Below are positions 8,007 to 16,770 of a stretch of 45,871 nucleotides of DNA, in pieces (the first letter of the stretch is position 1; the number at the start of each line of letters is the position of its first letter). Origin of the DNA: Aquabacterium sp. (GTDB taxonomy: Bacteria > Pseudomonadota > Gammaproteobacteria > Burkholderiales > Burkholderiaceae_C); assembly GCF_014378415.1 (NCBI RefSeq), contig NZ_JACMNS010000119.1:1-45871 (forward strand), given 5' to 3'. Under the pieces are notes generated by a model. It did no database searches. It was given only the letters and a program-made list of their open reading frames with translations, and was not told the DNA's origin. A program made the translations under genes and the position numbers.

Positions 8007-9965
8007 TCAGTTGGCGGCCATGCCGCCGAGTTCATCCTGCGCGCCGCCCAGCTCGCTCTGGCGCCACATGGACACATAGATGGCTTCCAGGTTGCGGCAG
8101 AAGCGCTCGGTATCGAAGAGCGCGTGGGTGGCCTGGTTGGCTCTGATCTTGGCGCGCGTGGCGGCCAGCAGCGCCGGGTCGGTGGCCAGCTTGAAAGCCA
8201 GGTCTTCGTAGCCCTGGGTCGAATCGGCCACCAGCTCCGGCATGCCGATGGCATGCAGCAGGCTGGCCGCCACGCGGGCTGGGAAGGCGCCCCCCATGAA
8301 GGTCACCACCGGCAGGCCGGCCATCAGGGCGTCGGCCGCGGTCGTGTGGGCGTTATAAGGGTGGGTATCCAGGAAGATGTCGGCCTGGCGATAGCGCGCC
8401 AGGTGGTCTTCCACCAGGGGCACACGGCCAGCGAACACCAGGCGCTCAGGGTCCACGCCACGCGCCTGGGCTTCCTTGCGCAGTTTGGCCTGCGAGGCCT
8501 GGCTCCGCGACATCAGCCACAGCACGCTGCCGGGCACCTTGCTCAACAAGCGCATCCACATGTCGAACAGCGGCGGGTTGATCTTGTAGTCGTGGCTGAA
8601 GGAGCAGAACACTACGCCGGTTTCGGGCAGGCCGCATTCCTGGCGCGTGGGCGTGCGCTCCGATATCTTCAGGCCCGCGTCGGTGGGCAGGTAGGCATCG
8701 GGCAAGTAGACCACCTTCTCGTTGTAGAAAGCCTGGTGCGCGGCCGGGATCACATGCTGGTCGGCAATGATGTAGTCGATGTAATTGGTGCCCAGCGTGC
8801 CCGGGTAGCCCAGGTAGTTCACCTGCGCCGGCACGGGCCGGTTGGCGAACACATCGGTGCGCGAATCGGAGGTGTAGCCAGCCAGGTCGACGGCCACGTC
8901 AATCTCCATCTCGCGCATCAGCTCGGCGATCTGGCGCGAGGTCATGAAGCGGGCGTCCACGAACTTGTCGAAGCAGGCCAGCATGCGCGAACGCAGGCGG
9001 CTCTTGTCGTCGATGCCCAGCGAGATCGCCACGGTTTCGAAGCGCGACTTGTCGTGGTGCTCGAAGATGCCGCACATCAGGTGGCCCACGGGGTGCTCGC
9101 GCAGGTCGGGCGACACATAGGCCAGGCGGATTTTTTTATGGCGATAACGCTCGCCGGTCCACAAGGGCTTTTTGGATTCAGGAAAGCGCGTGGCGAAGAT
9201 CTGCGCACTGATCTGGTGGTCGCGGCTGTCGTCCGAGATCGCCATGAAAGGCAGGGATTTGCAACTGCGCTTGTGGGCCTTGATGCCCTCGATGATCTTG
9301 GCCGCGTTGGTGTCGAAATCGGTCCAGTCGCAGGCGTGCAGGCGCTCGTAGGCCAGCAGGCCCAGGCCGTAGTCATAGTCTGGGTTGACCTTGAGCAGGC
9401 GCTGGAACATGGCGATGGCCTCGTCGCTGCGCTTGAATTCGGTCAGGATGATGCCGCAGTTGCCCAAGGCCGCTTCGTAGTCCGGCTTGATGGTCAGCAG
9501 GCGCTGAAAGCGTTCCAGCGCCTCCAGGTGGCGCTGCTGGTCACGCAGCAACACACCGCTGTTGAGCAGCACTTCGGTGTATTCAGGGTTGAGCGCCAGG
9601 GCCTTGTCGTAGCTGCCCAGGGCCTCGGCCACGCGGCCGGTCGACTGCAGGGCATTGGCATAGGCCATCCACAAAGGGGCAAAGCCAGGGCAGCCCACCA
9701 CGCCGGGTGCCAGCAACTCGATCGCCTGCGCATGGTCGCCGCGTTGCAGCAGGATCACCGCCAGCGAGTACAAAGCCGCGCCGTCGAAGGGGTGGCTGAG
9801 CAGGTAACCGCGGAACAGGGTTTCCGCCTCGGCGATCTGGCCCTTGTTCTGCAGCTCGATCCCACGGATCAAGGCCGAGGGGTCGCTGGTGAGGACCGGC
9901 ACGGCTGCTACGGTCGGTGGCGCGCGGTGCGATGGCACTGCGGCATGAGTCTGATTTCCCATCAT
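8007..9965 (-). CDS. TPR-containing O-GlcNAc transferase-like protein (GT41, SPINDLY/OGT family)
   Basis: About 652 residues. The ATG at 9965 (or 9962) is chosen because AAAGGG precedes it by 4-7 bases; a GTG at 9980 would add five residues and lacks a good ribosome site. Residues ~20-230 are about six tetratricopeptide repeats, for example GSYDKALALNPEY and LERFQRLLTIKPDY. The C-terminal catalytic region has REHPVGHLM (the active-site His loop of OGT), DLAGYTSDSRTDVFANRP, NYLGYPGTLG, CSFSHDYKINPPLFDMWMR (the UDP-binding Lys segment), PGSVLWL and HTTAADALMAGLPVVT. All key blocks are present, so it is predicted active. Known family members transfer GlcNAc or another hexose to Ser/Thr of cytoplasmic proteins. 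The Thr-rich repeat protein encoded nearby is an obvious candidate acceptor, though this is inference. Confidence 0.88.
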   Translation of the reverse strand: MMGNQTHAAVPSHRAPPTVAAVPVLTSDPSALIRGIELQNKGQIAEAETLFRGYLLSHPFDGAALYSLAVILLQRGDHAQAIELLAPGVVGCPGFAPLWMAYANALQSTGRVAEALGSYDKALALNPEYTEVLLNSGVLLRDQQRHLEALERFQRLLTIKPDYEAALGNCGIILTEFKRSDEAIAMFQRLLKVNPDYDYGLGLLAYERLHACDWTDFDTNAAKIIEGIKAHKRSCKSLPFMAISDDSRDHQISAQIFATRFPESKKPLWTGERYRHKKIRLAYVSPDLREHPVGHLMCGIFEHHDKSRFETVAISLGIDDKSRLRSRMLACFDKFVDARFMTSRQIAELMREMEIDVAVDLAGYTSDSRTDVFANRPVPAQVNYLGYPGTLGTNYIDYIIADQHVIPAAHQAFYNEKVVYLPDAYLPTDAGLKISERTPTRQECGLPETGVVFCSFSHDYKINPPLFDMWMRLLSKVPGSVLWLMSRSQASQAKLRKEAQARGVDPERLVFAGRVPLVEDHLARYRQADIFLDTHPYNAHTTAADALMAGLPVVTFMGGAFPARVAASLLHAIGMPELVADSTQGYEDLAFKLATDPALLAATRAKIRANQATHALFDTERFCRNLEAIYVSMWRQSELGGAQDELGGMAAN

Positions 9966-10074
9966 GTGGCCCTTTGACACGGCGCTATCGCCGCGACATC
10001 CAGCTTAGATGAGGCAGAAGTTCACGACTCCAGACAACAAAGCGGTGAAAACCGATCAAATCCAGACTGGATCG

Positions 10075-11292
10075 TCATTTGGTGATCAGGATGAAATCCG
10101 ATGTACTGGTACCGGAAAGAAGCGGATCTGCGGGGAACGGCGACCCTGACATCGCAGTCAAAGCCCCCGTGCCACCGATGGTATAGCCCGCCACCCCGCC
10201 ACCGTTCAGCAGGCTGGCATAGACAAACTTGCCGGCAGGGTCGGCGGCCACATAGGTGGGACCGGCCGCCAGGGGCGCCGGGATGGACGCGTTGGAGATG
10301 AGTGTGAGGCGCCCGAGGCCCGCACCGCCCGACCCTATCGAGTAGGCGCCCAAGTTGTTGGTGGACCGCTGAGACACATAGGCATAGCGACCATTGGGCT
10401 CGACCGCTACCCCTGTCGGAGTGGACCCAGAGGCACTAGACGACTGGACGAAGGCCAGCATCCCAGTGGAGCTGATCGAAAAGACCCGGACGCTGTCTCC
10501 GGTTTCGTTCGACACGTAAGCATATGAGCCGGACGGCGCCACAGCAATGCTGTTCGGATGGGCATCCGACAGCACCGACCCCAACAAGGTCAAGGCGCCA
10601 GGCGTCAGGCTCGGACTGGACGCGCTGTCGATGGAAAACATGGTGACCGTGCTGGACGTGGCATTGGCCACATAGACGAATTTGCCCGACGGATCGACCG
10701 TGACCGACTGCGGCTTGATATCGCCGGGCGAAAGGGCGAACGGCGAGCCGGTCACTGCAACCAGGGCGCCCGTGGTCGTGTTGCGCACATACGCGGACAC
10801 TGTGTTGCTGCCTGCATTGGCCACGTACACATAGCGTCCGCCGGGCTCGATGGCCACCGAGATCGGCTGGACACCAGCAGGTATCGGCGTGAACGCAGCT
10901 GTCAAGGCCCCTGTGGTGTTGTCGATGGTGAAAATAGAAATGCTGTTGTTTGCCAAGCCCACGCCGGTATTACCCGAATTGGTCACATAGGCAAACTTCA
11001 CCAGGGGATCGACCGCGATCGAAGAAGGCGTGGACCCGGTGGCCCAGGTCCAGATCGTGTCCATGGGCGTCAAAGCGCCTGTCGTGGCATCGACTTTGTA
11101 GCCTGACACCCTGTCGGCATTGGCGTGCACCACATACGCAAACCTGGGCGGCGCAATACCCGCCACCGGGATGAAGCCTGGGTCTTGGGCGGCGGCTGGG
11201 CCGCCATAGGGTGTGTCACCGCCACTGCAGGCAGCCAACACCAGGGAAGCCAATCCGACCAACAGCAAGCTGCCCAGCGAATGTCTTTTCAT
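10075..11292 (-). CDS. Beta-propeller lipoprotein (YNCE/lactonase-like repeats)
   Basis: A 405-residue protein with a lipoprotein signal: a hydrophobic stretch ending in LAAC, Cys at residue 22, then SGGD. The mature part is a chain of blades of type GRYAYVSNxxxxxVSxYxIxxxTGAL, at least seven. These match the YVTN/YncE and 6-phosphogluconolactonase-like propellers. The residue after the lipidated Cys is Ser, so outer-membrane sorting is expected. Such propellers often bind surface proteins or glycans, and catalytic residues for lactonase activity cannot be judged here. The gene lies between the type I secretion genes and the OGT-like gene on the same strand. It could be an outer-membrane partner of the exported protein, which is inference from context. 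Confidence 0.78.
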   Translation of the reverse strand: MKRHSLGSLLLVGLASLVLAACSGGDTPYGGPAAAQDPGFIPVAGIAPPRFAYVVHANADRVSGYKVDATTGALTPMDTIWTWATGSTPSSIAVDPLVKFAYVTNSGNTGVGLANNSISIFTIDNTTGALTAAFTPIPAGVQPISVAIEPGGRYVYVANAGSNTVSAYVRNTTTGALVAVTGSPFALSPGDIKPQSVTVDPSGKFVYVANATSSTVTMFSIDSASSPSLTPGALTLLGSVLSDAHPNSIAVAPSGSYAYVSNETGDSVRVFSISSTGMLAFVQSSSASGSTPTGVAVEPNGRYAYVSQRSTNNLGAYSIGSGGAGLGRLTLISNASIPAPLAAGPTYVAADPAGKFVYASLLNGGGVAGYTIGGTGALTAMSGSPFPADPLLSGTSTSDFILITK

Positions 11293-11380
11293 ATTGCCAA
11301 TGCCATGGTTTGCAGACCTTTGACGCTTTGATTATGCGACGTCCTGCTCTTTATCGGGTGTTGGCACCCCAGCTTGATAC

Positions 11381-12787
11381 TCATGGCCGTTGTAGTTGTT
11401 GTTCTGGCAACAGCCAGGCCGACAGGCCAGTGCCCATGGACCGCATCTGGGCGCTGGCGGCAAAGCCATCGTGCAGTGCGTTGACATAGGCGATGCGCAG
11501 ACCGAAGTGGTCGGCCTCGGCGGACATCACGTCGAACAGCGAGCGCTTGCCCAGCTGCGACCATTGCTGAAACGTGAAATTGCGCACACGTTCGCTGTCT
11601 CGCAGCACGTCCACATAGCGCTTGGCCCGCTCCATCGAGGTGGTCGCGATGTCGTAGATCTCGGCGGTGCGGGCAAACTTCGAGGCCAGCAGCTCGGCCA
11701 GTTGCTGGCGCGCCGATTCCGCGCGCTTGGACGCGGCAGACGAGGCCGCCTTGTCCGAGAAGCCATTGAACAGGCTGTAGGACACGCTGACCCCGGCCTG
11801 CCACGACGACACCTTGTTGGACAGGCCCTGCACGCCCTCGGTCTTGCTCAGGGCCCAGTTGACCTGGGGCTTCTGCCCGGCCACGACAGCTTTGGCATAA
11901 CTGTCCAAGGCATCGGCCTGGGTGCGCAGCTGCTGCGCATCATTGCCGAACTCGATCTGGCGGTTGATCTCCCCGATCTCGGGTATGGCGGCCAGGGGCA
12001 CGGTGATGCCATCGCCCAGCGACAGCTTGTCGCCGATGAGCTTGCGCAGTCGGAACTCGATCTGGCGGCTTTGGGCCAGGGCCGCATCGCGCGACAACTC
12101 GGTCTGAGACTGCGTCTTGCGCGCCTGGACCAGTTCGCTGGCGCGGCCCTTGTCCTCCGACACGATGCCTTCCAGCGCCTCGACCAAGCAGCTCATCTTG
12201 CGCACATACTGTTGATAGACCTGTGCCTGCAGGCGGAAGCGGTTGCGCTCCAGTGCCGTGCTGACGGCCTCCAGCACCACCTGCTCCTGCGTCACGGCCG
12301 CGCCGTACTTGGCCGAGCCGGCCAGCTGGCTGCGCCATTCGGTCAACTTGTTCTGGCGACCAAAGTCATACAGATTCGACGACACGTTCAGCGACAGGCT
12401 GTGCTGCGTGCCCTTCGCGGCCGTCACGCCATCCACCGTGGTGTGGGTCGGGCCGGCCGAGCCGCTGACGCTGACCTGCGGATAGCGTGCGCCCTTGGTT
12501 TCGTCCAGGTCGAAAGCGGCGGCCTCGGCCAGCAGGCGCGCCGCGCCCACTTCGGCACTGCGCTTGGCCGCCTCCTTGGCAATCAGCTGCAACTGGGTCA
12601 TGGGGTCCAGGGGCGCTTCCACCTCGAACTTGGGCGCAGGGGCCGCCCTGGCGCTTGCCTTGGAGTGGTCGACGCCCACATCGTCCGTGCAACGGGCCAG
12701 CGCGGCATCGCTCCACATCAGACCGGTGAGCGCGGATGCCAGCAGGGACACCTTCAAGGTTTGAAAGGCAACAACTGTCTTCTTCAT
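11381..12787 (-). CDS. TolC-family outer-membrane channel of a type I secretion system
   Basis: A 468-residue protein with a signal peptide (MKKTVVAFQTLKVSLLASAL... ending near residue 31 at ALA). It has the two long alternating helical hairpins of OEP domains; QLLAELLASKFARTAE and ARELVQARKTQSQTEL-type stretches fit the coiled coil. SLNVSSNLYDFG and VSVSYSLFNGFSDKAASSAA are the paired beta-strand/SLFNGF signatures of TolC homologues. It would form the outer-membrane exit duct. The start lies 2 bases after the hlyD-like stop, so the two are translationally coupled. The set ABC, HlyD, TolC in one run is diagnostic of type I secretion. Confidence 0.88.
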   Translation of the reverse strand: MKKTVVAFQTLKVSLLASALTGLMWSDAALARCTDDVGVDHSKASARAAPAPKFEVEAPLDPMTQLQLIAKEAAKRSAEVGAARLLAEAAAFDLDETKGARYPQVSVSGSAGPTHTTVDGVTAAKGTQHSLSLNVSSNLYDFGRQNKLTEWRSQLAGSAKYGAAVTQEQVVLEAVSTALERNRFRLQAQVYQQYVRKMSCLVEALEGIVSEDKGRASELVQARKTQSQTELSRDAALAQSRQIEFRLRKLIGDKLSLGDGITVPLAAIPEIGEINRQIEFGNDAQQLRTQADALDSYAKAVVAGQKPQVNWALSKTEGVQGLSNKVSSWQAGVSVSYSLFNGFSDKAASSAASKRAESARQQLAELLASKFARTAEIYDIATTSMERAKRYVDVLRDSERVRNFTFQQWSQLGKRSLFDVMSAEADHFGLRIAYVNALHDGFAASAQMRSMGTGLSAWLLPEQQLQRP

Positions 12788-12789
12788 GG

Positions 12790-14022
12790 CTAACGTTCCC
12801 GGAAGGCTTCCTGTGACTTGATCATCGGCATGAGCATGTACTCCAGCACCGAGCGCTCGCCGGTGCGCACCTCGATCGATGCCGTCATGCCGGGCATCAC
12901 CATCAGGGGCTTTTTACCCTGATGCAAGGTGGATTGGTCCGACCGGATCAAGGCCCGGTAGTAGGTGGTGTCCTGGGAGACCGCCTTGGCCTCTTCGCCC
13001 AGGGCGTCCGGACTGATGTAGTCGATCGTGCCCTTTAGCCCGCCATAGACGTAGTAGTCATAGGCCGACAGCTTGACAGTGACTGGCAGGCCCACGCGCA
13101 CGAAGCCGATGTCGGACGGCTTGATGCGGGCCTCGATCAGCACGCGCGGCCCGATCGGCAGGATCTCCATGATCGGACCACCGGCCGGCACCACGCCGCC
13201 CACCGTGCCGATGCGGATGTTCTTGACCAGGCCATGCACCGGCGATTTCAGCGTGGTGCGGGTCAGCACGTCCTGCTTGACCACCATCTGCTCTTCCAGC
13301 TGCGCCAGTTCGGTGCGGGACTTGACCAGCTCGGTGCTGGCTTCTTGCCGGAAGCGGTTGATGCGCTCCTGGATCTGCAGGGTCAGGTCATTGCCCTGCC
13401 GCTGCAGGCGCATGACCTCGACCTCGGACATCAGGCCCTTGGCCGACATGCGCTGGGCCATGGCCAGCTCCCTGTTCAGCAGGGCTAGGCTGCGGCGGTT
13501 CACGGTCACGCCCTCCTCCAGCGCCTGGCGGCGCGCGGCATACGATTCGGTCTCGCCCTGCACGATATTGGGCTGGGCCAGCACCTCGGGCGGAAACAGC
13601 AGGCGCCGACCTGTGGACTCGGCCACCAGGCGGGCCAAAGTGGCCTTGACCGACAGCAGCTTGGCTTCGCCTTCGTTCTGTTGCGCCTCGAAGCGCGTGG
13701 GGTCCATCTGGAGCAGGTCCTGCCCCTTCTCGACCATCATGCCTTCGCGCACCAGCATCTTGCGCAGGATGCCGCCTTCCAGGCTGGCGATCACCTGCTC
13801 GCGGCCATCGGCCACCACGCGGCCCTCGGCCTTGGTGACCTGGTCGACCCGGGCCACGGTGGCCCAGACGATGGCCGTGATGACCGCCGTCAGCATCAGG
13901 TACAAAGACCATGAAGCACGCGGTGTGGCCTCATTGAGCTGCGCTTCCTTGACGCCCGACAGGAATCGTTCGTCACCGGGAAAGTAGTTGCCCTGGACCT
14001 GTTTGTCGGCGTGTGACGACAT
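12790..14022 (-). CDS. HlyD-family membrane fusion (adaptor) protein of type I secretion
   Basis: About 410 residues. The start at 14022 (MSSHADKQ) is chosen because GGGGAGGG lies just upstream and the longer open frame would run back through the ABC gene. One transmembrane segment lies near residues 44-65 (LYLMLTAVITAIVWATVARV). The periplasmic part follows the HlyD plan: lipoyl-like half VEGRVVADGREQVIASLEGGILRKMLVREGM (conserved pattern only), a long coiled coil, TTLKSPVHGLVKNI as the second lipoyl half, and a beta-barrel segment with VVPAGGPIMEILP. It bridges the inner-membrane ABC transporter to the TolC-like channel. It is placed 10 bases after the ABC stop and 2 bases before the channel gene. 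Confidence 0.9.
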   Translation of the reverse strand: MSSHADKQVQGNYFPGDERFLSGVKEAQLNEATPRASWSLYLMLTAVITAIVWATVARVDQVTKAEGRVVADGREQVIASLEGGILRKMLVREGMMVEKGQDLLQMDPTRFEAQQNEGEAKLLSVKATLARLVAESTGRRLLFPPEVLAQPNIVQGETESYAARRQALEEGVTVNRRSLALLNRELAMAQRMSAKGLMSEVEVMRLQRQGNDLTLQIQERINRFRQEASTELVKSRTELAQLEEQMVVKQDVLTRTTLKSPVHGLVKNIRIGTVGGVVPAGGPIMEILPIGPRVLIEARIKPSDIGFVRVGLPVTVKLSAYDYYVYGGLKGTIDYISPDALGEEAKAVSQDTTYYRALIRSDQSTLHQGKKPLMVMPGMTASIEVRTGERSVLEYMLMPMIKSQEAFRER

Positions 14023-14032
14023 CTGCCCTCCC

Positions 14033-16336
14033 CTACATCCCGCCAGCAGCGGACAGCTCACGCCGCGCTTGGGGAGCCTCCGCCGTGACAGACTGGGGTG
14101 AAGCGGCGGGCACAGGTCGACCGGCCAACAGGGCGAGCACGTGGGCCTTCGGGCCATCGGCCAGGATCTTGCCGGAATCGACCACGATCACGCGGTCGAC
14201 CACGTCCAGCAAGGCTGGGCGGTGGGTCACCACCACGAGGGTCTGGCCATCCACGGCCGTGCGCAGGTGGTTGATGAAGCTGGACTCGGCTTGTGCGTCC
14301 ATCGAGCTGGTGGGTTCGTCCATCAGCAAAATCTGCGAGCGGGTCACCAGGCAACGCGCCAGGGCCACGAGCTGACGCTGGCCGCCCGAGAGCAGCGCAC
14401 CCATCTCGCCCACCGGCAGGTCATAGCCCATCGGGTGGCCGGCGGCCAGCTTGTCCAGGCCGGTCAGGCGCGCCACGTGGATGAAGTGGTTCATGTCCGC
14501 GTTGGCGCGGCCCAGCATCACATTGTCTTTCAAGGTGCCGTGGAACAGCCTGGGCTCTTGCGAGACAAAGCCCACGTGCGTGCGGAAGTCGGTGGGAACA
14601 ATCTGGCGCAGGTCGATGCCGTCCACGTCCACGAAGCCTTCGGTGGGCTGGTACAGGCCACCCAGCAGGCGCAAGATGGTGGACTTGCCGCTGCCGATCT
14701 TGCCCAGGATGGCCACACGCTCGCCCGGCATGATCTGCAGGCTCACACCCTTGAGCACCTTGGGCGCATGCTCGTTCTTGCCCTTGGGGTAGGAAAAGCT
14801 CACATCGTGCAGGCCCACCTGGCCGGTCAGCGAAGGCCGCGACAGATAGCGCTTGCCAGGCTCGCGCTCGGTCGGCAGGGCCATCAGCTGGTTCAGCGAC
14901 ATCAAGGCGGCCTTGGCCCCCTGATAGCGCCCTGCCAAGGCCACCACCGAGGTCAGCGGCGCGATGGCGCGACCCGCGAACATCACCGCCCCGATCAACG
15001 CGCCACCGGAAATCTTGTTCTCCTCGATCAACAGCACACCCCAGATCAGCATGATCACCGTCACCAGTGGCTGAATGACCATGGTGAAATTGCTGACCCA
15101 GCTGGCCACGGCGCGCGACTGCAAAGAGGTTTGCGCCGCAGCGGCGTTGGCTTCCTCGTAGCGGGTCGAAAAATAGCCTTGCGCGCCAGCGGCACGCACG
15201 TCCTCCATGCCCTCGACGGCCTCCACCAGCACACCCTGCAAATTGGCATGCTGGCTCATATTGGCCGTCATCATGCGGCGCAGGTATTTCTGGATGCCCC
15301 ATGACAGGCCGAACACCAGCGGCACGGCCACCAGCAGCACGGTCACCAGCGGGCCGGCGATCACATAGGTCATCGCCACGAACAGAATGATGAACGGCAT
15401 GTCGGTCAGCACCGAGATGCTGGCCGAGGCCGTGAACTCCCGCACCACCTCGATCTGCCCCAGGCGGTGGGCAAACGATCCCGCCGACTCAGGCCGGTGC
15501 TCCAGCCGGATGGCCAGCGCCTGGTTGAACAGCATGTTGCCCAGCTTCAGGTCGGCTTTCTTGCCGGCCATGTCGATCAGGTAGCTGCGCAACTGGCGCG
15601 CCACCAGGTCAAAGGCGATGCCCAGCAAGGTGCCCGCGCCCAGCGACCACAGGGTGACGAGCGCTTTGTTGGGGATGACTTTGTCGTACACCACCGAGGT
15701 GAAGAACCCCGTCACCAGCATCAGCACATTGCTGAGCAAGGCGGCCAGCATGGCCGAGCGGTAGTACGGCACATAGTTCTTGAGCGTGGACCACAGCCAG
15801 TGGGAATCAGAATCCGACTCGACTTCGGGCGTGCCATGGCGCATGCCGGCACGCAGGGCAGCTACCAGCGTGTAACCGGAGTACTCGGGCAGCAGCTCCT
15901 CTTCGGTGGCGGTGCAGATTTCGTTGTCCGCGCCGGGCATGATCACTTCAAAGCGAACACCACCAGCGCGTTTGGAGCGTTCGCCCACACGACGCGTCAC
16001 AATGCAGGCATCGCCGTTTTTCAGCAGCAGCACCACCGGCATCAGCAAGGTCAGGATTTTGCTGGGCGGGCGCCGCACCAAGGTGGCACTGAAGCCCGCC
16101 TGGCGCATCAACTGCACCGCCTGAACGGCCGTCATGGGCCCGTTCAGTTGCATGCCATTGAGCAGGGACGCGGTGGTGCGGTCCACGCCATGGTGGCGGC
16201 ACAGCCAAAGCAGCGCCTCCAGCACGGGATCAGTGGGCGTGGGCCCGTAGGAAGAAGGCGCACCCTCGCCTTCCGTCTGAGACTGCTCTAGCAGCTCATT
16301 CGGATCGGCCAAACCAGGGTCAACTGCGTCTTCCAC
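14033..16336 (-). CDS. Type I secretion ABC transporter with degenerate C39-like N-terminal domain (LapB/HlyB type)
   Basis: A 767-residue protein. GTG at 16336 is the start, with AAGGAG 8 bases upstream. Residues ~35-170 form a C39-peptidase-like fold but lack the catalytic Cys at the expected place. That is the substrate-docking CLD of HlyB- and LapB-type exporters rather than a bacteriocin-type protease. Six membrane helices follow (~210-480). The ATPase has Walker A GKIGSGKST, signature LSGGQRQLVALAR, Walker B ILLMDEPTSSMD and the H-loop VVVTHRPALLD. It powers export of unfolded substrates carrying a C-terminal signal. It is the first gene of the - strand run, so a promoter is expected in 16337-16770. 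The repeat protein at 2-2110 is the likely substrate. Confidence 0.92.
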   Translation of the reverse strand: MEDAVDPGLADPNELLEQSQTEGEGAPSSYGPTPTDPVLEALLWLCRHHGVDRTTASLLNGMQLNGPMTAVQAVQLMRQAGFSATLVRRPPSKILTLLMPVVLLLKNGDACIVTRRVGERSKRAGGVRFEVIMPGADNEICTATEEELLPEYSGYTLVAALRAGMRHGTPEVESDSDSHWLWSTLKNYVPYYRSAMLAALLSNVLMLVTGFFTSVVYDKVIPNKALVTLWSLGAGTLLGIAFDLVARQLRSYLIDMAGKKADLKLGNMLFNQALAIRLEHRPESAGSFAHRLGQIEVVREFTASASISVLTDMPFIILFVAMTYVIAGPLVTVLLVAVPLVFGLSWGIQKYLRRMMTANMSQHANLQGVLVEAVEGMEDVRAAGAQGYFSTRYEEANAAAAQTSLQSRAVASWVSNFTMVIQPLVTVIMLIWGVLLIEENKISGGALIGAVMFAGRAIAPLTSVVALAGRYQGAKAALMSLNQLMALPTEREPGKRYLSRPSLTGQVGLHDVSFSYPKGKNEHAPKVLKGVSLQIMPGERVAILGKIGSGKSTILRLLGGLYQPTEGFVDVDGIDLRQIVPTDFRTHVGFVSQEPRLFHGTLKDNVMLGRANADMNHFIHVARLTGLDKLAAGHPMGYDLPVGEMGALLSGGQRQLVALARCLVTRSQILLMDEPTSSMDAQAESSFINHLRTAVDGQTLVVVTHRPALLDVVDRVIVVDSGKILADGPKAHVLALLAGRPVPAASPQSVTAEAPQARRELSAAGGM

Positions 16337-16770
16337 CTAGGAAACTCCTTCATGTCGTACCTCTGAATGCTAGAGATCGACCGTCAGGACTTAAAGCGCA
16401 ATAAAACCCCGTTGACCCGTCATTTCTGAGACTGACTCAGGACAAGAGACTCATCTCGGCCTGGTTTTCGGCCACCGCTGCCGATTCGGGCCGGCGCGCC
16501 TCGCATCTTTTACGCCCCGGCGCTGGCCGACGACGGCCCTCACCGGCAGGGCAATTGCATGAAGGCACCGCGCATATTGCCCATAGACTTCGGACACGCC
16601 GGCAGTTAACACCTGTCGCAGTCACTTACAGGGAGAGCACCAATGCGAGGGTCATCTTGCTGACCAAAACTTGCGCATTTGAGCCTTGAAGCTCAAACGT
16701 AAGTCACTCAACTGGGCCACTCCTGCTCACTCAGCCAAGCGATGTTCGCCCCACGCGGAAAGGAAATTTA
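16337..16770. promoter_or_regulatory. 434-bp divergent intergenic region
   Basis: No convincing gene. It must hold promoters for the type I secretion run (leftward) and the START-domain gene (rightward). I see an AAGGAG site for the first and GGAAAGGAA before the second, but no promoter hexamers strong enough to assign. A 15-bp imperfect palindrome, CTGAG-N5-CTCAG, lies at 16426-16440. Confidence 0.5.

Noticed and set aside
5851-8079. Long open frame on the + strand
   Set aside because: It lies opposite the glycosyltransferase-methyltransferase gene, has His/Arg/Gln-rich composition and shows no domain; it is an antisense shadow typical of GC-rich DNA.
8124-9977. Long open frame on the + strand opposite the OGT-like gene
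   Set aside because: Composition is that of a shadow frame and the OGT motifs are all on the other strand.
11356-11369. GGGTG/CACCC hairpin downstream of the TolC-like gene
   Set aside because: A 5-bp stem without a T run is too weak for a terminator; the lipoprotein gene may be read from the same transcript.
16426-16440. CTGAG-N5-CTCAG palindrome in the divergent region
   Set aside because: Short, and no promoter hexamers nearby to anchor a regulatory role.
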